Source of the DNA: Pseudomonadota bacterium
GTDB taxonomy: Bacteria; Pseudomonadota; Gammaproteobacteria; Burkholderiales; Rhodocyclaceae
DNA length: 53,358 nucleotides
Assembly: GCA_018241725.1 (NCBI GenBank)
Contig: JAFEDI010000024.1
Span: 1 to 53,358 of the forward strand
Reading direction: 5' to 3'
This document shows positions 46,315 through 53,358 of the stretch, one piece after another (within the stretch, counting starts at the first letter, position 1; each line of letters starts with the position of its first letter). The notes beneath the pieces are model-generated. The model did not search any database, was not told the DNA's origin, and saw only the letters and a program-made list of their open reading frames with translations. Made by a program: the position numbers and the translations under genes.

Positions 46315-47055
46315 ATGACTCAACGCATCGCTCTCGTTACTGGCGCAGTCGGTGGTCTCGGCACTGCAATCGTCAAATCCCTGGCTGCCGCTGGTGTCCG
46401 CGTGGTTGGCAACTTCTTCCCGGGCGATCCCGCCAAGGATGCGTGGGTTGAAGCCCGCAAGGCCGAAGGCCTGGACGTTCCGGTGTACGGCTTCGACGTC
46501 TCCGACTACGAGCAATGCAAGGCCGCGATTGAGCAGATCACCGCTGAAGTCGGCCCGATCGACATCCTGGTGAACAACGCCGGCATCACCCGCGACAAGT
46601 TCTTCCCGAAGATGGAAAAGGGTCAGTGGGATGCCGTCATCGCCACCAACCTGACCAGCCTGTTCAACGTCACCCACACCATCTCCCCGAAGATGGCCGA
46701 ACGTGGCTGGGGCCGCATCATCAATATCTCCTCCGTGAATGGCGTCAAGGGCCAGGCCGGCCAGACCAACTACTCCGCCGCCAAGGCTGGCGTGATTGGC
46801 TTCACCAAGGCCCTGGCTGCCGAGCTGGCCACCAAGGGTGTCACGGCTAACGCCATCGCCCCGGGCTACATCGGCACCGACATGGTCATGGCCATCAAGG
46901 AAGAAGTCCGCAACGCCATCATCGACACCGTGCCCGTCAAGCGTCTGGGCAAGCCGGAAGAGATCGGTGCGGCGGTTGTTTACCTCTCCTCCGAACTGGC
47001 TGGCTACGTCACTGGCGCCACTCTCAACGTGAATGGCGGCCTGTACTACCAGTAA
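46315..47055 (+). CDS. phaB: Acetoacetyl-CoA reductase, second copy
   Basis: 246-residue paralogue of the preceding gene; by eye roughly half of the positions agree. It has TGAVGGLGTA, NNAGITRD, INISSVNGVKG, YSAAK and a C-terminus ATLNVNGGLYYQ, so it should be active. ATG 46315 follows AAAGGAAAG. Divergence implies an old duplication and perhaps different cofactor or substrate preference (NADH versus NADPH, or chain length). A terminator follows at 47079. Confidence 0.93.
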   Translation: MTQRIALVTGAVGGLGTAIVKSLAAAGVRVVGNFFPGDPAKDAWVEARKAEGLDVPVYGFDVSDYEQCKAAIEQITAEVGPIDILVNNAGITRDKFFPKMEKGQWDAVIATNLTSLFNVTHTISPKMAERGWGRIINISSVNGVKGQAGQTNYSAAKAGVIGFTKALAAELATKGVTANAIAPGYIGTDMVMAIKEEVRNAIIDTVPVKRLGKPEEIGAAVVYLSSELAGYVTGATLNVNGGLYYQ

Positions 47056-47078
47056 GCCGTTGCAAAATGGCTCACGGA

Positions 47079-47105
47079 AGCCCCGCCCCGCGCGGGGCTT
47101 TTTCT
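47079..47105 (+). terminator. Terminator after phaB2
   Basis: AGCCCCGC-N5-GCGGGGCT followed by TTTTC, 23 bp past the phaB2 stop. Confidence 0.92.
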
Positions 47106-47123
47106 TGCGCAGCGCAGTATAAT
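47106..47123 (+). promoter_or_regulatory. phaR promoter with overlapping TGC/GCA dyad
   Basis: A TATAAT -10 box (47118-47123) lies just after the dyad TGCGC-A-GCGCA (47106-47116). The -35 region is poor. The dyad position over the core promoter and its TGC/GCA make-up suggest PhaR autoregulation; not proven. Confidence 0.45.
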
Positions 47124-47160
47124 CATCCGCGGCGACCCTCTCGCCAAGGAGAAGACACAG

Positions 47161-47766
47161 ATGGCCGATCAAATTCGCCTGATAAAAAAGTACCCGAACC
47201 GCCGCCTTTACGATACCCAGACCAGCTCCTACATCACGCTATCTGACGTCAAGGAACTCGTCCTCGAAAACGCCAATTTCCAGGTTGTCGACGCCAAGAC
47301 TGGGGAGGATCTGACCCGCAACATCCTGCTGCAGATCATTCTCGAAGAGGAGGCCGGTGGTGCGCCCATGTTCACCAGCGACCTGCTGTCCCAGATGATC
47401 CGCTTCTATGGCAATGCCATGCAGGGGATGATGGGCAAATATCTCGAAAACAACATCAAGGCCTTCACCGACATGCAGGCCAAGATGCAGGAGCAGGTCC
47501 GTTCGGTATACGGTGACAATGCCACCGTCAGCCAGGATCTGTGGGCCCAGTTCCTGAATTTCCAGGGGCCCGCCATGCAGAGCATGATGGGTGCCTACAT
47601 GGAACAGAGCAAGAAGATGTACACCCAGATGCAGGAACAGCTCGACAGCCAGACCCGCAACCTGTTCTCCGGCTTCCAGTTCCCCAATTTCGCAGGTGGA
47701 TTCCCGGCAGACAAAAAAGACCAGCAGACGCCCCCCAGCGAACCGCCTGGCACACCAGACAAGTAA
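47161..47766 (+). CDS. phaR: Polyhydroxyalkanoate synthesis repressor PhaR
   Basis: 201-residue DNA-binding protein that also binds PHA and releases phasin promoters when polymer forms. The N-terminal domain [31 protein letters not shown] is the PHB_acc_N signature. A middle region ([21 protein letters not shown]) and a Gln/Met-rich amphipathic part ([27 protein letters not shown]) follow, then a Pro-rich tail. AAGGAG precedes ATG. It is transcribed from its own promoter after the phaB2 terminator. Confidence 0.95.
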   Translation: MADQIRLIKKYPNRRLYDTQTSSYITLSDVKELVLENANFQVVDAKTGEDLTRNILLQIILEEEAGGAPMFTSDLLSQMIRFYGNAMQGMMGKYLENNIKAFTDMQAKMQEQVRSVYGDNATVSQDLWAQFLNFQGPAMQSMMGAYMEQSKKMYTQMQEQLDSQTRNLFSGFQFPNFAGGFPADKKDQQTPPSEPPGTPDK

Positions 47767-47774
47767 TCCAAACG

Positions 47775-47797
47775 GGGCCGCGCTGTTATCGCGGCCC
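47775..47797 (+). terminator. Terminator of phaR
   Basis: GGGCCGCG-CTGTTAT-CGCGGCCC followed by TTATGCTTTTCC, 8 bp past the phaR stop. Confidence 0.8.
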
Positions 47798-47827
47798 TTA
47801 TGCTTTTCCCCTTCAGGTTTTCAGCGC

Positions 47828-49156
47828 ATGACCCAAGCCAAGCACCCGGCCGCTCCCAAAGTCGGCTTCGTTAGCCTCGGATGTCCGAAGGCCCTCGTCG
47901 ATTCCGAGCACATCCTCACCCGCCTGCGGGCCGAGGGCTACGAGATTTCCCCGTCCTACGAGGGCTCCGATCTCGTCGTCATCAACACCTGCGGCTTCAT
48001 CGATGCCGCGGTGGAAGAATCCCTCGACGCCATCGGCGAAGCCCTGGCCGAGAACGGCAAGGTCATCGTCACCGGCTGTCTGGGCGCCAAGGACGACGTG
48101 GTGATGGCGGCCCACCCGCAAGTGCTGGCCGTCACCGGCCCGCACGCCACGGAAGAGGTCATGCACGAGGTGCACAAGCACCTGCCCAAGCCCCACGATC
48201 CCTTCATCGATCTGGTGCCGCCGCAGGGGATCAAGCTCACGCCCAACCACTACGCCTACCTCAAGATTTCCGAAGGCTGCAACCATCGCTGCACCTTCTG
48301 CATCATCCCGTCCATGCGCGGCGACCTCGTCAGCCGCCCGATCGGCGACGTGATGCGTGAGGCCGAAAACCTCGTCAATGCCGGCGTCAAGGAACTGCTG
48401 GTGGTTTCGCAAGACACCAGCGCCTACGGCGTCGACACCAAGTACCGCACCGGCTTCTGGGGCGGCAAGCCCGTCCGCACCAAGATCTACGACCTCTGCA
48501 ACGCCCTCGGCGACCTGGGCGTGTGGGTGCGCCTGCACTACGTGTACCCGTACCCCAGCGTGGACGAACTGATCCCGCTGATGGCCGAAGGCAAGATCCT
48601 GCCCTACCTCGACGTGCCCTTCCAGCACGCCAGCCCGCGCATCCTCAAGGCCATGAAGCGTCCGGCCAGCACCGAGAACAACCTCGAGCGCATCCGCCGC
48701 TGGCGCGAGATCTGTCCCGATCTCACCATCCGTTCCACCTTCATCACCGGCTTCCCCGGCGAAACCGATGCCGATTTCGAAGAACTCCTGCAGTTCCTCG
48801 AAGAAGCCAAGCTCGACCGCGTCGGCGCCTTCGCCTACTCGCCGGTCGAAGGCGCAGCGGCCAACGATCTGCCCGGCGCCGTGCCCGAAGAAATCCGCGA
48901 AGAGCGCCGCATCCAGCTGATGGAGTTCCAGGAAGACATCTCCACCGAGCGCCTGGAGCGCTTCATCGGCCGCGAGATGACCGTCCTGGTCGACGAAATC
49001 GACGAGGAGGGCGCTCTGGCCCGTTCGCCTGGCGATGCACCGGAAATCGACGGCCTCGTCATCATCCCCGCCGGCGAAAATCTGGAGCCCGGTGAATTCG
49101 CCCGCGTGCGCATCACCGACTGTGACGTGCACGACCTCTACGCCGAGCCGATCTAA
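47828..49156 (+). CDS. rimO: Ribosomal protein S12 methylthiotransferase RimO
   Basis: 442-residue radical SAM enzyme that adds a methylthio group to Asp88 of ribosomal protein S12. The N-terminal UPF0004 domain has [23 protein letters not shown] and [10 protein letters not shown] with three cluster cysteines. The radical [11 protein letters not shown] motif binds the second [4Fe-4S], and a C-terminal TRAM domain follows. Sequence [10 protein letters not shown] and INTCGF separate RimO from MiaB. The ATG at 47828 has a weak ribosome site. Confidence 0.96.
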   Translation: MTQAKHPAAPKVGFVSLGCPKALVDSEHILTRLRAEGYEISPSYEGSDLVVINTCGFIDAAVEESLDAIGEALAENGKVIVTGCLGAKDDVVMAAHPQVLAVTGPHATEEVMHEVHKHLPKPHDPFIDLVPPQGIKLTPNHYAYLKISEGCNHRCTFCIIPSMRGDLVSRPIGDVMREAENLVNAGVKELLVVSQDTSAYGVDTKYRTGFWGGKPVRTKIYDLCNALGDLGVWVRLHYVYPYPSVDELIPLMAEGKILPYLDVPFQHASPRILKAMKRPASTENNLERIRRWREICPDLTIRSTFITGFPGETDADFEELLQFLEEAKLDRVGAFAYSPVEGAAANDLPGAVPEEIREERRIQLMEFQEDISTERLERFIGREMTVLVDEIDEEGALARSPGDAPEIDGLVIIPAGENLEPGEFARVRITDCDVHDLYAEPI

Positions 49157-49164
49157 GTCATCCC

Positions 49165-50106
49165 ATGAAGCGCGCACCCCGCATCGGCATCGCACTCGGT
49201 AGCGGTTCCGCGCGGGGATGGGCGCATATCGGCGTGTTGCGGGCGCTGGCCCGCGAAGGCATCGAGCCGACCATCATCAGCGGCTGTTCCATCGGCGCCT
49301 TCGTTGGTGCCGTGGCCGCCGCTGGCGACGTCGAAAAGCTCGCGGTCTGGGTCGAAAGCCTGGGCTGGCAGCGCGTCGTCGGCCTGATGGACATGGGCCT
49401 GCGGGGCGGGCTCATCAAGGGGGATCGGCTGATCGCCTTCTTCGAGCGCCAGTTTGTCGACCGGGATTTCACCGCGCTGCCGCACCAGTTCGGCTGCGTC
49501 GCCACCGATCTGCACAGCGGCCACGAAATCTGGCTGCGGGAGGGTAGCGTCTCCGCCGCCGTGCGCGCGTCCATTGCGCTACCCGGGCTCATCGCCCCGG
49601 TCTGGCAGGACGGCCGCCTGCTCGTGGACGGTGCCCTCGTCAATCCGGTACCGGTATCCCTCGCCCGCGCCATGGGCGCTGACCTGGTCATCGCCGTCGA
49701 GCTCAACTCCGACGTGGTTGGCTGGGCCTGGCGCAACCGGCCGCCGGCAGGGAAGGGAGGGAGTAGCGGCAATGGCAACGGCAACGGTGTGCCCCACTGG
49801 TCCCGCAAGCTTCTCGCGCGCTTTGGGCGCAACGGCAACGGCGATAACGATGACGGTCAAGCGCCGGCAATCGATGGCGAAGAACTCCCCTCCATGCTCA
49901 GCGTGATGCAGGACAGCATCTCCATCATGTCCGTCCGCATTGCCCGCAGTCGCATGGCCGGTGAACCCGCCGACGTGCTGATCTCCCCGCGCCTTGCCCA
50001 GCTCGGGCTGATGGACTATCACAGAGGCGCAGAAGCCATCGCCGAAGGCGAGGCTGCCGTCGAAGTGGCCCTGCCGGCCATCCGGCGAGCCCTGGAGCAA
50101 CGCTGA
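49165..50106 (+). CDS. Patatin-like phospholipase family protein (RssA-like)
   Basis: 313 residues. The oxyanion motif GSGSARGWAHIGVLRAL, the nucleophile box GCSIGA (G-x-S-x-G) and the catalytic aspartate in LLVDGALVNPVPV are present, so a serine hydrolase acting on lipids is likely. It resembles E. coli RssA. An unusual Gly/Asn-rich insertion (KGGSSGNGNGNG and NGNGDNDDG, about residues 195-235) interrupts the C-terminal part. It starts 8 bp after rimO and is probably cotranscribed. Confidence 0.9.
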   Translation: MKRAPRIGIALGSGSARGWAHIGVLRALAREGIEPTIISGCSIGAFVGAVAAAGDVEKLAVWVESLGWQRVVGLMDMGLRGGLIKGDRLIAFFERQFVDRDFTALPHQFGCVATDLHSGHEIWLREGSVSAAVRASIALPGLIAPVWQDGRLLVDGALVNPVPVSLARAMGADLVIAVELNSDVVGWAWRNRPPAGKGGSSGNGNGNGVPHWSRKLLARFGRNGNGDNDDGQAPAIDGEELPSMLSVMQDSISIMSVRIARSRMAGEPADVLISPRLAQLGLMDYHRGAEAIAEGEAAVEVALPAIRRALEQR

Positions 50107-50172
50107 TACAGCCTGTTTTCCGGCAAACCGGCGGGGCCATGTTTTCTCCTTCTGCCTAGCGAGTTCCACCTC

Positions 50173-51579
50173 ATGTCTGCACTGATAGACTCCCTGCGCG
50201 AAATCGTCGGCCCGTCCCACTGCCTGTCTGTCCACCATGACATGGCGCCTTTCCTCACAGACTGGCGCGGCCGCTACACCGGCGCAGCGCAGGCCGTCGT
50301 CTTCCCCGCAGATACTGCAGAAGTGTCCGCGGTCGTACGAACCTGCGTGGACCGTGGTGTGCCCATCGTGCCCCAGGGCGGCAACACCGGCCTGTGTGGC
50401 GGCGCCACACCGCTGGCCGACGGGCTGGCGGTCGTGGTCAACCTGTCCAGACTGCGGCGCATCCGCCGGGTCGACCCGGCCAACAACGCGATTACCGTGG
50501 AAGCTGGCACGCCGCTGGCCATCGTCCAGGCCGCGGCGCTGGAGGCCGACCGCTTCTTTCCCCTGTCCCTTGCCAGCGAAGGCACCTGCGAAGTGGGCGG
50601 CGTCATCTCCACCAACGCTGGCGGCGTGCAGGTGCTGCGCTATGGCAACACCCGCGAACTGGTGCTCGGGCTGGAGGTCGTCCTGCCCGACGGCCAGGTC
50701 TGGAACGGCCTGCGCAGCCTGCGCAAGGACAACACCGGCTATGACCTCAAGCACCTCTTCATCGGCGCCGAAGGCACCCTCGGTATCGTCACCGCCGCCA
50801 CCCTCAAGCTGTTCGCCCGTCCGCGCAGCAGCGTCACCGCCTGGCTGGCAGTTGCCAGTCCCGCCGCAGCGGTCGCGCTGCTGTCGCGTCTGCGCGGCAT
50901 GGCCGGCGACCGGGTCACCGCCTTCGAACTGGTCAGCCGGACCTCCCTCGAACTCGTGCTGCAGCATATCCCCGGTACCCGTGATCCCCTGCAGGAGGCG
51001 CACCCGTGGTACGTGTTGGTCGAACTGACCGACACCCTCCTGGATGCCGGCCTGGCCGAACTCCTCGAGGCAGAGGTCGCGACGGCGATTGCCGATTCCG
51101 CGGTTCATGATGGCGTGGTTGCCAGCTCCGAGAGTCAGGTTGCCGCACTCTGGTCCCTGCGGGAGAACATCTCGGAAGCGCAGAAGCGGGAAGGCTTCAG
51201 TATCAAGCACGACATCTCCGTGCCGATCAGCGCCATTCCCGAGTTCCTCGAACGGGCAGGGGAGGCCCTCCGGTCCGCCCATCCGGGCGTCCGCATCGTC
51301 GCCTTTGGCCACCTGGGCGACGGCAATCTCCACTACAACCTGTCGCGCCCCTTGCGCGAAGAGAATGAAGCCTTTATCGGCGGCACGGCTGCAGTGGGTC
51401 GTATTGTCCATGACCTGGTGACCGCCCTGGATGGATCGATCTCTGCTGAGCACGGGATCGGCCAGCTGAAGCGAAATATCCTGCCGGCTTACAAGTCAGG
51501 GATCGAGCTGGAATTGATGCGCAGCATCAAAAAATCGCTGGATCCGGCAGGGTTGATGAACCCCGGTAAAGTCTTATGA
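50173..51579 (+). CDS. FAD-linked 2-hydroxyacid oxidase/dehydrogenase (GlcD/D2HGDH type)
   Basis: 468-residue flavoprotein of the vanillyl-alcohol oxidase family. The PP-loop FAD domain shows VPIVPQGGNTGLCGGATPLA and CEVGGVISTNAGGVQVLRYG. The cap/C-terminal FAD-oxidase domain has FGHLGDGNLHYNLSRP and SAEHGIGQLKRN, in which histidines bind metal and substrate. Candidates are D-2-hydroxyglutarate, D-lactate or glycolate; the sequence alone does not decide. glcE and glcF are absent, favouring a stand-alone D-2-hydroxyglutarate-type enzyme. Confidence 0.9.
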   Translation: MSALIDSLREIVGPSHCLSVHHDMAPFLTDWRGRYTGAAQAVVFPADTAEVSAVVRTCVDRGVPIVPQGGNTGLCGGATPLADGLAVVVNLSRLRRIRRVDPANNAITVEAGTPLAIVQAAALEADRFFPLSLASEGTCEVGGVISTNAGGVQVLRYGNTRELVLGLEVVLPDGQVWNGLRSLRKDNTGYDLKHLFIGAEGTLGIVTAATLKLFARPRSSVTAWLAVASPAAAVALLSRLRGMAGDRVTAFELVSRTSLELVLQHIPGTRDPLQEAHPWYVLVELTDTLLDAGLAELLEAEVATAIADSAVHDGVVASSESQVAALWSLRENISEAQKREGFSIKHDISVPISAIPEFLERAGEALRSAHPGVRIVAFGHLGDGNLHYNLSRPLREENEAFIGGTAAVGRIVHDLVTALDGSISAEHGIGQLKRNILPAYKSGIELELMRSIKKSLDPAGLMNPGKVL

Positions 51580-51693
51580 CGTCAGGGAAAACGGGGTTGT
51601 GCTGAAGGCTTTGTGTCAGGATTTTTTACACATGCCACTTGGGCGTGAAACCCAGCATGAGTTTCTTTAGTGATTCCGCGGAGTTAATGGAAG

Positions 51694-51709
51694 TGGCACA
51701 TCACTTGCA
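51694..51709 (+). promoter_or_regulatory. Sigma-54 promoter of the PEP-CTERM gene
   Basis: TGGCACATCACTTGCA matches TGGCAC-N5-TTGCA exactly; transcription should start near 51720. About 80 bp upstream lie dyads TGTGT-N11-ACACA (around 51610-51630) and TTGGG-N7-CCCAG that may bind an enhancer protein. In PEP-CTERM bacteria the PrsK/PrsR two-component system with RpoN controls such genes. Confidence 0.85.
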
Positions 51710-51809
51710 TTTGTTTCTTCCGTGATAGGTTTCATCAGCCCGCAAGTCGTATGGGATGGTGAGCAGTCCTCGAAATCAACCCTGTGAATCCAGCGGAAAG
51801 GGCTTAAGC

Positions 51810-52550
51810 ATGATCAAGAAGCAACTCGCAGTCGCCATCGGCGCAGCACTCACCTTTGGTGCGGCCAACGTCGCCAACGCCGGCGTTTTCACCTCCACCG
51901 CCAATCTCAGCGGCAACTTCAACATCAGCGGTTTCGCCGATGCCAACCCGAACACCTACCAGATTCAACTGACCGGCCTCACCGGTCTGGTCGATCTCTA
52001 CGTGCCGAGCACCGGTCTCGTCAGTGCCGAGCGTCAAGGTACGGTCACCGTCGATTACGGCGGTGCTGTTCCGCTGGTCTCCTCCACTCCGAGCTGGATT
52101 TCTCTCGGTACGGGTGCCATTACCACCAGCGGCCTGACCGGCACGCACTTCGTGTATGACTTCACCAGCAACACCTTCACGTCCGACGGCTCGGCCGTGA
52201 GCGGTGGCAGCTTCACCGGCAGTGCCAGCGCCCTCAACCTGCTGCTCGGCAACATGTTTGGGCCGCTTGGCGCGACCATCGGTACCGGTAGCGTGTCCGT
52301 GGTTCACTCCCTGGGCGGTGGCAACTGGACCATCGACGTCACTGAAACCGATGTCGGCGGCACCGGCTTCAGCGGTATCTTCGCTGCGCTGGATGCGGCT
52401 CCCGGCAGCCTGACCGATGGCAAGATCGACGGTACTTTCTCGATCGTCAACGGTGGTGTCCGTGTAACCGTTCCTGAGCCTGCCTCCATGGCCCTGGTTG
52501 GTCTTGGCTTGGCTGGCATGGCTGCTCTGCGCCGTCGCAAGGCTGCCTGA
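51810..52550 (+). CDS. PEP-CTERM sorting domain protein
   Basis: 246 residues. A signal peptide (KKQLAVAIGAALTFGAANVANA) leads a Gly/Ser/Thr-rich secreted region of no known enzyme fold. The C-terminus is VPEPASMALVGLGLAGMAAL then RRRKAA, the PEP-CTERM signal cut by exosortase and linked to export of surface or floc-matrix proteins. ATG 51810 follows AAAGGG. The gene is monocistronic with a sigma-54 promoter and terminator. Exosortase genes are not in the window. The Zoogloea floc protein PepA is regulated in a similar way, but whether this is it I cannot say. Confidence 0.92.
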   Translation: MIKKQLAVAIGAALTFGAANVANAGVFTSTANLSGNFNISGFADANPNTYQIQLTGLTGLVDLYVPSTGLVSAERQGTVTVDYGGAVPLVSSTPSWISLGTGAITTSGLTGTHFVYDFTSNTFTSDGSAVSGGSFTGSASALNLLLGNMFGPLGATIGTGSVSVVHSLGGGNWTIDVTETDVGGTGFSGIFAALDAAPGSLTDGKIDGTFSIVNGGVRVTVPEPASMALVGLGLAGMAALRRRKAA

Positions 52551-52577
52551 TCGGCTTCCTTTCCCCGGAAAGGTCTC

Positions 52578-52604
52578 AAAACCCCGCCTCGCGCGGGGTT
52601 TTTT
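52578..52604 (+). terminator. Terminator of the PEP-CTERM gene
   Basis: AACCCCGC-N5-GCGGGGTT followed by TTTT, 29 bp past the stop. Confidence 0.93.
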
Positions 52605-52657
52605 GCATCCAGGTGGGGCAAAGTGTGGTTCAGAGGTGCGCTGGATGCAAAAAGGGG

Positions 52658-52686
52658 TTTACAAACCGCAAATAAGTAACTAAAAT
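52658..52686 (+). promoter_or_regulatory. Sigma-70 promoter of the tRNA array
   Basis: TTTACA and TAAAAT separated by exactly 17 bp lie just upstream of the first tRNA. A GC-containing discriminator (GCGCAC) follows, as expected for a stringently controlled stable-RNA promoter. Confidence 0.8.
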
Positions 52687-52701
52687 GCGCACTTCTTCGA
52701 C

Positions 52702-52777
<76 letters not shown>

Positions 52778-52795
52778 AGAAGACGGCAATATCGG

Positions 52796-52871
52796 GTCCC
52801 CATCGTCTAGAGGCCTAGGACACCGCCCTTTCACGGCGATAACCGGGGTTCGAATCCCCGTGGGGACGCCA
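52796..52871 (+). tRNA. tRNA-Glu (TTC)
   Basis: 76 bases; acceptor GTCCCCA/TGGGGAC, anticodon TTC in a CTTTCAC loop, encoded GCCA end. Identical to the copy at 53030-53105. Confidence 0.97.
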
Positions 52872-52880
52872 AGGATTCAA

Positions 52881-52941
52881 GTCCTGCAGCAGCAAGCGGG
52901 CAGTTTCAGCCCAGACAGGCTGGAGCAGAAGGTTGCAGTGT
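52881..52941 (+). repeat. Spacer repeat before tRNA-Asp, first copy
   Basis: 61 bases matching 53211-53271 at 58 positions. It begins GTCCTGCAGCAGCAAGC and ends GGTTGCAGTGT directly at tRNA-Asp. It marks a tandem duplication of 330-bp period. Confidence 0.85.
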
Positions 52942-53018
52942 GGAGTGGTAGTTCAGTTGGTTAGAATACCGGCCTGTCACGCCGGGGGTCGCGGGTTCGA
53001 GTCCCGTCCACTCCGCCA
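52942..53018 (+). tRNA. tRNA-Asp (GTC)
   Basis: 77 bases; acceptor GGAGTGG/CCACTCC, anticodon stem CCGGC/GCCGG with GTC in the loop, encoded GCCA end. Confidence 0.97.
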
Positions 53019-53029
53019 ACAGTTTGTAG

Positions 53030-53105
53030 GTCCCCATCGTCTAGAGGCCTAGGACACCGCCCTTTCACGGCGATAACCGGGGTTCGAATCCCCGTGGGGA
53101 CGCCA
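53030..53105 (+). tRNA. tRNA-Glu (TTC), second copy
   Basis: Identical in all 76 bases to 52796-52871. It follows tRNA-Asp after 11 bases (AACAGTTTGTA). Confidence 0.97.
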
Positions 53106-53124
53106 GTAGCACCAGCAGTATCGT

Positions 53125-53200
<76 letters not shown>

Positions 53201-53210
53201 CAGAATAAAA

Positions 53211-53271
53211 GCCCTGCAGCAGCAAGCAGGCAGTTTCAGCTCAGACAGGCTGGAGCAGAAGGTTGCAGTGT
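53211..53271 (+). repeat. Spacer repeat before tRNA-Asp, second copy
   Basis: Begins GCCCTGCAGCAGCAAGC and matches 52881-52941 except at three positions. The match continues through tRNA-Asp to the window edge. Confidence 0.85.
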
Positions 53272-53348
53272 GGAGTGGTAGTTCAGTTGGTTAGAATACC
53301 GGCCTGTCACGCCGGGGGTCGCGGGTTCGAGTCCCGTCCACTCCGCCA
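53272..53348 (+). tRNA. tRNA-Asp (GTC), second copy
   Basis: Same 77-base sequence as 52942-53018. The ten bases after it, up to the window edge, repeat the spacer that led to tRNA-Glu in the first unit, so the array probably continues. Confidence 0.96.
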
Positions 53349-53358
53349 ACAGTTTGTA

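Noticed and set aside
47813-49195. Frame antisense to rimO
   Set aside because: Entirely inside rimO; repetitive Gly/Asp/Val composition.
49579-51453. Frame antisense to the patatin-like and oxidase genes
   Set aside because: Spans two well-supported genes on the other strand; no domains.

Overview
The window is about 53 kb of GC-rich chromosome from a betaproteobacterium. It most resembles Rhodocyclales/Zoogloeaceae (the Zoogloea, Thauera, Azoarcus group). Reasons: class I PHA genes with phasin and PhaR, ResB/CcsB cytochrome c maturation next to a cytochrome c4, an assimilatory nirBD-nitrate transporter-kinase cluster, and a PEP-CTERM protein gene behind a sigma-54 promoter. The genus is inferred from gene content and not proven. 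Almost all of the window is core chromosome. I see no transposase, integrase, CRISPR array or rRNA operon.

Layout. 0-2.4 kb: a 5'-truncated type VI secretion ATPase gene (clpV/tssH) and an unfamiliar exported, membrane-anchored protein. 2.4-5.4 kb: ychF, a 24-bp perfect palindrome, and a TPR/glycosyltransferase gene of lower GC broken by a one-base frameshift. 5.7-13.2 kb: an acetylornithine-type aminotransferase, then a leftward nitrate/nitrite assimilation cluster: nirB, nirD, transporter and a PP2C-kinase fusion. nirB lies behind a consensus sigma-54 promoter and a leader holding hexaloop hairpins of the kind bound by NasT/NasR ANTAR antiterminators. 13.3-21.6 kb: dsbB, argB, a small heat shock protein with a sigma-32 promoter, a CWC protein, then nudB, barstar, a secreted RNase, a receiver-TPR protein, aspS, a DUF502 protein and an FmdB protein. 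The RNase, barstar and receiver genes sit inside the otherwise familiar aspS-nudB neighbourhood.

21.6-29.2 kb: pilD, pilC and pilB (type IV pilus), a CBS/DUF21 protein, a YpjD-like cytochrome assembly protein and ffh. 29.3-33.2 kb: a FixL/FixJ-like two-component pair, a phasin and a DUF455 ferritin-like protein. 33.2-40.0 kb: ccsB, resB, cytochrome c4, engB, a GDP-mannose synthesis gene and a conserved hypothetical. 40.0-43.5 kb: bamD, rluD, pgeF, a ZIP metal transporter and an antisense-overlapping small membrane protein.

43.7-47.8 kb: the PHA locus phaC-phaB1-phaB2-phaR. It makes (R)-3-hydroxybutyryl-CoA and polymerises it; phaA is not in the window. A 12-bp-stem hairpin lies between phaC and phaB1. 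47.8-51.6 kb: rimO, a patatin-like protein and a GlcD-type oxidase. 51.6-52.6 kb: the PEP-CTERM protein gene. 52.7 kb to the end: a tRNA array Ala-Glu-Asp-Glu-Ala-Asp that is partly a tandem repeat with a 330-bp period and runs off the window edge.

Two consensus sigma-54 promoters (nirB and the PEP-CTERM gene), one sigma-32 promoter and one strong sigma-70 promoter (tRNA array) can be read directly. The best candidate for under-described biology is the three-hexaloop nirB leader. Next come the PHA-locus hairpin and operator-like repeats, the receiver-TPR/RNase/barstar island, and the exported protein next to the clpV remnant.
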